Shown piece after piece: positions 56,201 to 64,000 of a stretch of DNA of 64,000 bases. The notes under the pieces were generated by a model. The model worked only from the letters and a program-made list of their open reading frames with translations. It did not search any database and was not told the origin of the DNA. Position 1 is the first letter of the stretch; each line of letters begins with the position of its first letter. The stretch comes from Nematopogon swammerdamellus (lineage: Eukaryota > Arthropoda > Insecta > Lepidoptera > Adelidae). The translations under genes and the position numbers were made by a program. The DNA lies in contig OX336340.1 of NCBI GenBank assembly GCA_946902875.1, forward strand, positions 41,001 to 105,000, read 5' to 3'.

Positions 56201-56880
56201 GAGTTTTTATATTTTAAATTTGTAATTTAACTTTTTCAATATTGCTGCATGCATTACCATTTAAATTTTACACATTCACCATATCGATGGCTTAATCTGC
56301 AAATCGGACAACTCCATTTTTGGGGGGTATGGACATTTTGATGTTGTTTTATTCTTCTAAATATTATCTATATTCTTGTAAAGCTATCAACTCCGAAAAT
56401 CCTAAGTTTCAGAAAATACAGACCGCACAAATATATTGCAACTCCATCCCATATTGGTTGCAACACCGAAATTGTGACAACTCCGCTGTTGGTGACAGAG
56501 CTGTGCGTTTGTATAGCATAGAAAAATATTCTTAAAAATTCTAATATTACTCTGTAAGACATTGTTGTGTGTGCATTGAGTGCTCGGTAAGTAGATCTAT
56601 CACTATCAAGTATTATTTTTGACCGTGCTTACGATTATAAGCAATATAACCTTCACAAAATTTGGTATTGGAGTTGGACGATTTTCCAAAAGTGTAAAAT
56701 GGTGAATTTGAATTTCATCTGGGAGTTGCACGAGTCAGTAAGCCTGGAGGCGCTATACATAGGAGGACAGGGGTAGCCGCGCGTCGGCGCACACGCGCCA
56801 GCGCGTCAGTCTAGCGCCGGCGACCGATCTTAGTCTCCGTCCGCCGCTCAGGCGGAGCGAACGTGCGCGTCTGTCACAAA

Positions 56881-56960
56881 ATGCCTCATTGTGCAGTGCT
56901 TTGGTGCAAAAAGTCGTCGAAAAATTCAAACTTGAACACAGATGGAGTCACCTTTCACGA
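56881..56960 (+). CDS. THAP zinc-finger first exon (transposon-derived, partial)
   Basis: ATG, then PHCAVLWCKKSSKNSN, LNTDGVTFH and a donor CACGA|GTAAGT at 56961. M-P-x-C-A-V-x-x-C followed by T-F-H is the start of the C2CH THAP DNA-binding domain; the family continues with [FL]-P and C-x2-H, here beyond the intron. 26 codons plus two bases. The upstream 130 bp are GC-rich (ccgccgctcaggcggagcg) and could be a promoter. A possible next acceptor (gaatttcag at about 57008) gives DNKHRRKYVWRALF, which lacks the expected C-x2-H, so the downstream exons are uncertain or deleted. Position inside inverted ends suggests a P-like transposase rather than a host gene. Confidence 0.65.
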
Positions 56961-57639
56961 GTAAGTACTTTCATTCAATTTGATAGCATTTTTCGCTTGA
57001 ATTTCAGTAACAAACATCGGCGTAAATATGTATGGAGAGCTCTTTTCTGCTTACCCACCATAGGTCGACTATCGTGTTGAATGCAGTTAGCTCTTGTAAT
57101 TTTTTTTATTTATTGATAAATATGTATGTTAAATGTATACAGATATTTCATGCATTCTGCCTTATTGCCAAAGGACATTTCTTCTAGTCAACCTCAGCAG
57201 GTTTCCTCGTTCAATATTCGTTTATCGCGCTTTTTTCATTCAACCAGTACCTACCGGTTTTTACTTTTGAGCGACTCTAAAGGAATTAATTTCTTTAGGT
57301 CATGCGTCTACCGGGAATTAGTCTTGTTATGCTTAGCATTAACAAAATTAATTCATAATGAATACCCCGTTAGCATTTAGCACTGCTAAGCGCCCTGATG
57401 AATAAAAATTAATGCTAAATGCTAAGCAATAATCACATTTAATTTTAATTAGCATTGCTGTTTCGTTCGTAAAACTTTGTTGGTTCGTTTGTTTTGGAAC
57501 GCACAAAGCAATGAAGTATGTGCTATTTATCTGTGGTACTGCTAAATGCTATATAGCGCCTGCGCTCCGCTGCTAGCTAGCTAGCTAGCATCTAAATGCG
57601 AAATGCGATGCGATCATGCGAGTGAGGGGTCGGAATTAT

Positions 57640-58245
57640 CATCTGTCACGTGATCATTAGTTTTGGTCATATCTACAGAACCACTGGACTTAGACCCATC
57701 GTGTTGGTACTCAATCTGAACGTCTCGATGAGATCTATCCATCTGTCACATTAACTATTGTTTTGGTCATAACTCGAGAACCACTGGTGCTAGACCCATC
57801 GTGTTGGTACTCAAACTTCAGGTCTCGGTGAGATCTATCCATCTGTCACATGAACTTTTGTTTTGGTCATAACTCGAGAACCACTGGTGCTAGATCCATC
57901 GTGTTGGTACTCAAACTTTAGGTCTCGGTGAGATCTATCCATCTGTCACATGAACTTTTGTTTTGGTCATAACTCGAGAACCACTGGTGCTAGACCCATC
58001 GTGTTGGTACTCAAACTTCAGGTCTCGGTGAGATCTATCCATCTGTCACATGAACTTTTGTTTTGGTCATAACTCGAGAACCACTGGTGCTAGACCCATC
58101 GTGTTGGTACTCAAACTTCAGGTCTCGGTGAGATCTATCCATCTGTCACATGAACTTTTGTTTTGGTCATAACTCGAGAACCACTGGTGCTAGACCCATC
58201 GTGTTGGTACTCAAACTTTAGGTCTCGGTGAGATCTATCCATCTG
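57640..58245 (+). repeat. 100-bp satellite C100, locus 3 (single orientation)
   Basis: Six units at exact 100-bp spacing (ggtcataactcgagaaccactgg near 57768, 57868, 57968, 58068, 58168, plus a diverged first unit). Unlike loci 1 and 2 there is no inverted half. Confidence 0.95.
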
Positions 58246-58599
58246 TTGCGCGACCATCTCTCGAGACACATGTTAGTTCTTTAGTTCTTTAGTTCAACAA
58301 TAACAATGTAAATGTCAACAATGTAAACAGTAACAATGTAAATGTCGTAAATTGTGCTTTTAAATTTAATTCAATTGTTCAAAAGTTACCAAATGAAAAT
58401 TTTAATATAGATACCGATCTATAAATAAATAATTAAGTAAATTATTGTTCTGTTTCAAATATATGTTTCTATTACAGACTACACAGCCTTTCATTTGTTA
58501 TTTTATTAACCCTTATATAACGAATTCACACCGTCAAACTGACAGAGAGACGCATGGTACATTTTATAAGGCTCTAGCTGCATGGCTGGTTAGTTTGTT

Positions 58600-58745
58600 A
58601 AAAAAGGCAAAGCCTGGAAAACCTCATTTTACCCTAAAAAAATTAAATATCCAGGTGGGTATGGCTGGTTAGTTTGTTAAAAAAGGCAAAGCCTGGAAAA
58701 CCTCATTTTACCGTAAAAAAATTAAATATCGAGGTGGGTACTCAT
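58600..58745 (+). repeat. Tandem duplication of ~80 bp
   Basis: ggctggttagtttgttaaaaaaggcaaagcctggaaaacctcattttacc occurs at about 58582 and again at 58663. Confidence 0.85.
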
Positions 58746-59529
58746 AAATTTTTTATGGTAGGGTAGATTTTCGCGAATTTTTCGCGAAGTCATATTGCAA
58801 TATAATTTGTCATATCGTTGGCTAAGTAATTAGCAAATAGTTGTTAATAATATAATAATTATTTTTTTTGGTTACAAAACTTTTCGACTTTCTAACATTA
58901 TTTTTTTAATTTTGGAAAATTCCAATAACAAATACTCCAATAAGATAATACCAATGTACGAGGTCTTACATATCATTGTTTTGGAAATTTGATGTAGATT
59001 TATATTAAGTATCCGAGGTATCTCAGAACTTAGAACTATTATCGTGTTTATGCGAAAATCTGCAAATTCGCAAAATTGTGAAAGGGGCGTTGCCTTTGTT
59101 CATTTAAGAGAAAGTTATATTATTCCCTTGATGTAAAGAAGGGTTAAATATTGTTAAATCCGTTTCATCTTTTCATCGCGAATCGACACAATGAGCGACT
59201 TATTGTATGAATCCCGTTCAAACGTATGGAAGACTGGCGTCACGTGGCTACCTACTCGCTCGGCCAATCACGGCGTTCCATGCGCCGCTCCCGCCTCAGA
59301 CTTCACACCCCTTTGGCGGCTACCTCGGTTCTCATACAAACGATGCCGTATTTCGTATCCAGGTTTACTGACTCGTGGGGAGTTGTCTCATTTTTCATCA
59401 ATCAGTTTTTTCGCTCTCCTGTAAAATTACCCAAAAGTGAGTTGTCCGATTTGCAGATTAAGCCATCGATATTCTATTTTGTCAATTGTATTGTATTGTA
59501 TTGTTGGTTAATTACGGTATTATTTACAA

Positions 59530-61075
59530 ACTAGCTGAGCCCGCGGCTCCGCTCGCGTGAAATTCGTATTCCAAAGAAGAATGTAAGTAACTAAGGGCGA
59601 GGCCGAAGGCCGAGCTGCGTTCAGGTAATCGATAAACCTTCTCAAAGAAAGTAACTAACTAAGGGCGAGGCCAAAGGCCGAGCTGCTTTCAGGTAAACGA
59701 TAAACCTTTTTCAAATAAAGGAAGTAAGTAAGGGCGAGGCCGAAGGCCGAGCTGCGTTCAGGAAGACGACAAACCTTCTGGAAGAAAGGAAGGAACTAAG
59801 TGCGAGGCCGAAGGCCGAGCTGCGTTCAGGTAAACCAAAAACCCTCTTCCGCCTTCGGGCCTCGCCCTTAAAGACTTCCTTTCTTCGATAGAATATAATA
59901 TCGTTTACTCAATCTATTTATTTCATATAAATAAAAAAGTAATATTAATAACCAAAGAATTAAACCTACCTAACAAACATTAAAATAACTATCAAAACGG
60001 GCATTTTCAAATGTTCTTAGAGCACTTGCGGCATTACCCCGCTGGATGGCAAGGCTTACCCTTTGAATGAAGTACATAAGCCTTTGATGACGGGACACCA
60101 GTTGCGTCAACCAGCTCAAGCCTCTTTTGGCTTCACTGCTCCACGGACCGAGGGTTTCAACCGCAAACGCAACGAATTCGAAATCTTGAATTATATTTCT
60201 ATATTTGCTGCGTTGGAGGCTCTCCGCCCCAGCCTCGGCCGCGCCAGCCGCTCTTGAAGATGTCCTAACGTGACTTGGAGCCAATGTGAGAACAAAAGTG
60301 GCGTCCCACATCAAAGAACTACCCTTAGTCCATGGCACTAAGGTCTCTAGCATCGGGCCTCTTGCCATCCAGCCGGGAATAACCGCGAGGTTCTAGGATG
60401 CACGGTATATTTGCCGTTAGAAGCGTGGACTTTATAATAAAATTTAAATTAAATTAACTCAATCTTAATATTAATTAACTTTATTCGAGATGGTTTAGCT
60501 TCTTCCTGAACGCAGCTCGGCCTTCGGCCTCGCCCTTAGTTACTTGCTTTCTTCGAGATGGTTTATCATTTGTCAGAACGTAGCTCGGCCTTCGGCCTCG
60601 CCTTAGTTGCTTACTTTCTTCAAGATGGTTTAGCTTCTTCCTGAACGCAGCTCGGCCTTCGGCCTCGCCCTTAGTTACTTGCTTTCTTCGAGATGGTTTT
60701 TCAATTATCCGAACGTAGCTCGGCCTTCGGCCTCGCCTTAGTTACTTACTTTCTTCAAGATGGTTTAGCTTCTTCCTGAACGCAGCTCGGCCTGCGGCCT
60801 CGCCCATAGTTACTTACTTTCTTCGAGAAGGTTTATGGTCTTCCAAAATAGAGCTCGGCCTTCGGCCTCGTTCTTAGTTACTTATTTTCTTCAAGAATGT
60901 TTTTCTTCTTCCTGAAATCAGCTCCGCCTTTCGCCTCGCCCTTAGTTACTTTCATCGAGAAAGAATATCGTTTACGTGAGCGCAGATCCGCCTTCGGGCC
61001 CGCCTTTAGTTACTTACTTTCTTTTTTTTAAATACGAATTTCACGCGAGCGAAGCCGCGGGCAACAGATATATAA
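59530..61075 (-). mobile_element. Palindromic GC-rich element P65, copy 2 (inverted relative to copy 1)
   Basis: Ends ctgagcccgcggctccgctcgcgtgaaattcgtatt (59535) and the complement (61030-61070). Four forward ~65-bp units (59595-59870), coding remnant on the minus strand (59970-60368), AT-rich spacer, then about ten inverted units (60490-61015). It is the reverse complement of 48885-50690 with high similarity, so the two could pair over about 1.5 kb across exons 4 and 5. Confidence 0.75.
59970..60368 (-). pseudogene. Mobile-element protein C-terminal remnant inside P65 (copy 2)
   Basis: 132-codon frame with SLMWDATFVLTLAPSH, AESLQRSKYRNII, FEFVAFAVETLGPWSSEAK and IQRGNAAS, ending in the same C terminus (FDSYFNVC) as 49884-50258. 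The two differ by scattered substitutions and a short indel around GLGLCWL/GLSWL. No start-proximal RT domain. Confidence 0.6.
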
Positions 61076-61204
61076 ATTTTATTGCACCAATGACAGCGAC
61101 ATAACTTCGACTATCAATTATTATTTTTATTTATCAAACAATTTGTCACCGGCCAGCTCACGTCGAGATGACAGTTCTCCGTCGTCAACATGACATTTAA
61201 AATT

Positions 61205-61545
61205 GTTTTTACCTTTACTTTGGACTACGTGATTTTAAACGCGCAATAATGTTTATAATTGTTAATTTTTTTTTATTTTTGTTAATTTTTTTTACGTATT
61301 ATGTTAACCCGGCATATAAACTGCCACTATACAAAGTTTCGTCTAATTCCGTTCAGTGGTTTTTGCGTGATGCGCGTACAGACAAACAAACAAACAAACA
61401 AACAAACAAACAAACAAAAATTTTAAAAACTGTTCTAACATGTTCAGTATCTCATTTTAAGCCACCCTGGTTAGTTTTTTTCCGAATACATTCAATGTAC
61501 AGACTTTCTTACCTCTACGATTTTATTATATGTATAGATAATATG
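61205..61545 (+). repeat. Dispersed repeat R47, copy 3, with (CAAA)n
   Basis: Reverse complement of 47140-47430, including ttcgtctaattccgttcagtggtttttgcg. A (caaa)n run of about 30 bp at 61380-61420 expands a site that is shorter in the other copy. The overlapping 173-codon frame is not a gene. Confidence 0.75.
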
Positions 61546-61637
61546 TTATGTTTATATGTTGGTACTAAGCACATACTCGCTTTATGTATATTTTTAATTA
61601 GAAAAATGCAAATCGAAAATCATTGGAAAAAATACAT

Positions 61638-61707
61638 CCCGACCAGGATTCGAACCTGGGTATCTGGCTTGAGCTGCCAACGCGATAACCAACTACGCAA
61701 CCGGGCC
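61638..61707 (-). tRNA. tRNA-like sequence, left arm
   Basis: Minus strand: GCGTAGTTGGTTATCGC as D arm with A box, a TTGGC/GCCAG anticodon-type stem with loop AGCTCAA, and a perfect T arm CCAGG-TTCGAAT-CCTGG (B box ggttcgaatcc). The acceptor stem pairs with several G-U. The anticodon-type loop lacks the usual U33, so a functional tRNA is doubtful. Confidence 0.45.
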
Positions 61708-61852
61708 GTGACGTATTATCTCCAAATTTTCGATCTTATTGCACCTTCATGCATGATGGATGTCGCATAATTTTTGCGAAGAGTCAACTTGCACGGTTCC
61801 ATATTGAACTTTATACTGCAATAAGATCGAACATTTGGAGATAATACGTCAC

Positions 61853-61922
61853 GGCCCGGTTGCGTAGTTGCTTATCGCGTTGGCAGCTCAAGCCAGATAC
61901 CCAAGTTCGAATCCTGGTCGGG
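61853..61922 (+). tRNA. tRNA-like sequence, right arm
   Basis: Same sequence as the left arm with two changes: tagttgCttatc in the D loop and ccaAgttcg, which breaks one T-stem pair. Compatible with a decayed copy. Confidence 0.4.
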
Positions 61923-62215
61923 ATGTATTTTTTCCAATGATTTTCGATTAGCATTTTTCTAATTAAAAAAAATATATTATTTACAAATGACTATTTAATT
62001 TCTTTAAGGAACAAAATGTAATGACATGCTGTGGCATTGCCACCTCGCAAATAATGGTAGATGTCGTATGATGTCCTCTAGTTGTAAATGCTCATTGCGG
62101 TGGAGCGGCGCGCGACGGTCGTAGGTGATGTCAGCGCATAACATGTTGGTGAGGTGAGTGGGCGAGCGAGCAGGCTAGCTAGCTACAGAGGTGTGTGTGT
62201 GTGTGCACTGCGCAG

Positions 62216-62430
62216 CACATACCGGCCGGAGGGTTGGGGCAACGCGTCGCAGCTGGCGGACGAGGAGCGGTGCTGGAACGCGACGGAGGAGGCCGGTGCG
62301 GGGGTGACGCGCGGCGCCTGCTACCGCGCCGCCCTGCTCACCTTCACCGCCGCCCTCGCGCCCTTCACCTGCTTCAACCTGCAGAAGAGCAAGTACCTGC
62401 AGCTCCTCACCAGCGGCATGAGGTGGCTCG
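62216..62430 (+). CDS. TMEM104: TMEM104-like exon 6 (extracytoplasmic loop and next helices)
   Basis: 215 bp, phase 2 at the start and phase 1 at the end: acceptor tgcactgcgcag ends at 62215, donor CTCG|GTGCGT begins at 62431. With the TG from exon 5 it reads CTYRPEGWGNASQLADEERC, then WNATEEAG, RGACYRAALLTF, LAPFTCFNLQKSKYLQLLTS and GMRWL. Two N-glycosylation sequons (NAS, NAT) and Cys residues lie in the loop, as in vertebrate TMEM104 (NDS and NDT sites, RCW). The FxxxQKxKYLQxLTSxMRW block is a family signature. A (gt)n tract precedes the acceptor. Single copy. The donor overlaps a GC-rich run. Confidence 0.9.
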
Positions 62431-62602
62431 GTGCGTCCGCGCGGCGCGAGCAAGCATCCAAGCGCCTTTTCTTTCTTTTTACAGTTGCGTACCTCAGACG
62501 AGGAACGACAACCCTTATAGCATCACTCTTGTGTCTGTCTGTCTGTCACAGCTTATTTTCTCCGCATCTACTGGGCGAGAAAAGTTGAAATTTGATACAT
62601 AT

Positions 62603-62810
62603 ACAGGGTGTTCGGCACATCGACCGACAAATTTTTTTTGTAGGTAAGTGAGGTCATTTGCAACGTTTTGACCCATGATACATTTTGTCAGATGTCACGT
62701 GGTATAAAGATACGATTTTATTTCTTTATTTTTGACAATTACCAAAATCCCAGCTTTAAACCCTTGTAACTTTTTTGTTTATGATTGTATCAGCACGAAA
62801 AAATTTTATT
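62603..62810 (+). mobile_element. acagggtgttcggcacatc element, copy 2
   Basis: Matches 36957-37165 (acagggtgttcggcacatcgaccgac, aagtgaggtcatttgcaacgttttgaccc, gtcacgtggtat). No opposite end recognised. Confidence 0.6.
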
Positions 62811-62953
62811 GAATTTTACTATGTATTCTTGTTCTAGAAAAAAATAATATTTGATGAAGTTAATACCATGAAAAGCTTTTATGACCTTCCAAAGTCCCGA
62901 GAACGAGTAAAAATGTGACAGAATGTTAATTTCTTAATTCATTAAAAAAAAAC

Positions 62954-63383
62954 GACAGCAATTGAGCGCTTCATTTTCTTTTAAAAAGTTCCCTAGTTTA
63001 TGCCCTTTCCAACGGTATACCACATGTCATACAAATAATTCACTATGTGGTCAAAATTAGGCACAGAGACAGAACAGAAGGACAACACGGGCACTCGCTT
63101 CCCGTATTGAGAGCGTTTTCGGGAGTATTTTCAAACTTAGAATACATATTCTTCACATGTACATATGTACCCATGTCCACATGAATACATATGTACCCGC
63201 GCGACCGGTACATACCGGTCGCGCAGGCACTCTTGCAAATTATCCCTAATTTTGTCGTTCTGTTCTGTCTCTGTGCCTAATTTTGACCACATAGTGAATT
63301 ATTTGTATGACATGTAGTATACCGTTGGCAAGGGCATAAAATAGTGAACTTTTTAAAAGAAAATGAAGCTATCAATTGCTGTC
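62954..63383. mobile_element. 430-bp hairpin element just upstream of exon 7
   Basis: Arms of about 140 bp: gacagcaattgagcgcttcattttctttt at 62954 against aaaagaaaatgaagctatcaattgctgtc ending at 63383; inner parts gtcatacaaataattcactatgtggtcaaaattaggcacagagacagaacag also pair. The loop contains a smaller palindrome, gcgcgaccggtacataccggtcgcgc (63197-63222). No coding content. Confidence 0.85.
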
Positions 63384-63499
63384 AGTGGTCAATGTTGGTG
63401 GACAAATTAGAAATTGCACTAACATCACAAGGTACATGTGTGCTCTCATTGAGCTGGATGTGTTCAGAACGCACTCTCACATCAGCTGACATGTTGCAG

Positions 63500-63903
63500 C
63501 GTTCGGGGTGATGATCTGGTTGGGGGCGGCGCTGGTGGCGCGCGAGGGCGCGCGGGGGCGCGTGGAGGCGGCGCGCTGGGCGGGCGCGCCGGCGCTGCTC
63601 GGCACCTGCGTGTACGCGTTCATGTGCCAGCACTCGCTGCCGGGGCTGGTGAGCCCGGTGCGGCGCAAGCGGCGGCTCGCGGCCCTGCTCGCGCTCGACT
63701 ACGCGCTCGTAGCCGCCTTCTACCTGCTGCTGGCGCTGACGGGCGCCTTCGCGTTCGCGCGCCCGGACCCGCTCTACACGCTCAGCCTGCTGGGCGCCGG
63801 CGGCCCCGCCCTCGACTACTTCCTCGCGCTCTTCCCCGTCTTCACGCTCTCCGCCAGCTACCCCATCGTCGCCGTCACCCTGCGCAGCAACCTGCACGCT
63901 CTG
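63500..63903 (+). CDS. TMEM104: TMEM104-like exon 7 (central membrane helices)
   Basis: 404 bp, phase 1 to 0: acceptor catgttgcag ends at 63499; the G from exon 6 completes GCG (Ala). It reads AFGVMIWLGAALVARE, then WAGAPALLGTCVYAFMCQHS, LPGLVSPVRRKRRLAALLA, a hydrophobic helix, LDYFLALFPVFTLSASYPIV and AVTLRSNLHAL. CVYxFMCQHSLPxLxxPV and LGLFPVFTISTxxPIIAVTLR-type motifs are diagnostic of TMEM104. The donor is proposed at 63904 (CTG|GTCTGT), a weak match; family sequence resemblance stops there. The rest of the protein (about 130 residues by comparison with the vertebrate length near 496) lies outside the window. Confidence 0.9.
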
Positions 63904-64000
63904 GTCTGTACATACTCTCTCTCTACATACATACTTCTACCCGTCATCCTGCTGGGCGCCGGCGGCCCCGCCCTCGACTACTTCCTCGCGCTCTTCCCCG
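63786..64000 (+). repeat. Start of exon-7 array (162-bp unit), cut by window end
   Basis: cctgctgggcgccggcggcc at 63786 recurs at 63948, an offset of 162 bp, and the match runs without a difference to the last base of the window (53 bp). The unit contains the last ~118 bp of exon 7, the donor region and ~44 bp of intron (gtctgtacatactctctctctacatac...cccgtcat). It reads through in frame without a stop (VCTYSLSTYILLPVI joins the two exon parts). The number of further copies is unknown. Confidence 0.85.

Larger units (their letters stand above)
56281..59472 (+). mobile_element. 3.2-kb TIR element carrying a THAP-domain exon
   Basis: Ends atatcgatggcttaatctgc... at 56281 and the complement at 59431-59472, about 40 bp of near-perfect inversion. 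The octamer-like motif acaactcc / ggagttg(t) is repeated near both ends: 56309, 56388, 56439 and 56477 forward, 56664 and 56720 reverse, 59378 and 59437 reverse, as expected of transposase-binding subterminal repeats. A THAP zinc-finger exon lies at 56881. P-type and some other DNA transposons encode THAP-domain transposases. The catalytic part is not found and a C100 array is inserted, so this is an internally deleted copy. No target duplication is clear. Confidence 0.65.
61598..61963. mobile_element. Palindrome with tRNA-like sequence in both arms
   Basis: Arms of 147 bp, 61598-61743 and 61817-61963, about 95% complementary, with a 73-bp spacer. Each arm contains a tRNA-like stretch: minus strand at 61638-61707 and plus strand at 61853-61922. 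Either two head-to-head copies of one SINE head or a MITE with a captured tRNA. Confidence 0.8.

Noticed and set aside
61249..61770. 173-codon plus-strand ORF
   Set aside because: It runs through dispersed repeat R47, a (CAAA)n run and the tRNA-like palindrome, three unrelated repeats.
61638..61922. Two functional tRNA genes
   Set aside because: The anticodon-type loop lacks U33, the acceptor stem needs several G-U pairs, and both lie in the arms of one palindrome; kept only as tRNA-like.
63382..63897. 171-codon minus-strand ORF
   Set aside because: Antisense shadow of GC-rich exon 7; Arg/Glu-rich translation with no family resemblance.

Overview
This is eukaryotic, almost certainly insect and most likely lepidopteran, genomic DNA. 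It is AT-rich intron with short GC-rich exons, and it is packed with non-LTR retrotransposon remnants (R2-like, RTE-like, Jockey-like), polyA-tailed SINE-like copies, inverted-repeat (TIR/foldback) elements and satellites of kinds familiar from moth and butterfly genomes. There are no bacterial genes, operons, CRISPR arrays or rRNA. The lepidopteran assignment rests on remembered repeat styles, not on a search.

One host gene explains the window: a plus-strand TMEM104-like multi-pass membrane protein (amino-acid/auxin permease-like fold) spanning about 0.4 to beyond 64 kb. I reconstruct seven exons: a candidate first exon carrying an ATG and a GTGAGT donor (5835-5856 is the copy nearest exon 2), 23806-23936, 35844-36038, 50853-50990, 55618-55760, 62216-62430 and 63500-63903. 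Splice phases agree at every junction (1, 0, 0, 0, 2, 1), and the conceptual protein follows the family order: N-terminal YS-x-W motif, first membrane helix with VGLVYVFNLMVGTGAL, acidic cytoplasmic linker, RVELGEM helix, glycosylated loop, CVYAFMCQHSLP helix. The C-terminal part lies beyond the window.

The striking feature is that four of these seven exons (1, 3, 5, 7) sit in or beside tandem arrays whose repeat unit straddles the exon-intron border: 28 copies of 193/205 bp at exon 1; 8 copies of 165/180 bp at exon 3; 19 copies of 115 bp at exon 5; and the start of a 162-bp repeat at exon 7, cut by the window end. Each array multiplies a splice site. Exons 2, 4 and 6 are single copy. This repeated exon-edge amplification within one gene is the best candidate for something undescribed.

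Layout: 0.2-6.0 kb exon-1 array; 6-23.8 kb intron 1 (R2-like element 8.1-11 kb, a TIR composite 12.2-17.6 kb containing a 3.35-kb solo-LTR-like insertion, LINE ends 17.8-21.4 kb, 100-bp satellite at 22 kb); 24-34.6 kb intron 2 (second inverted copy of the TIR composite, nested inverted repeats, a satellite-bearing TIR element); 36-50.8 kb intron 3 (reverse transcriptase remnant, 83-bp minisatellite, foldback element, palindromic GC-rich element); 51-53.5 kb intron 4 (TA-flanked TIR element inserted in an older repeat); 55.8-62.2 kb intron 5 (TIR element with a THAP-domain exon, a second inverted copy of the palindromic element, a tRNA-like palindrome); 62.4-63.5 kb intron 6. No non-TE gene other than the TMEM104-like one is supported.
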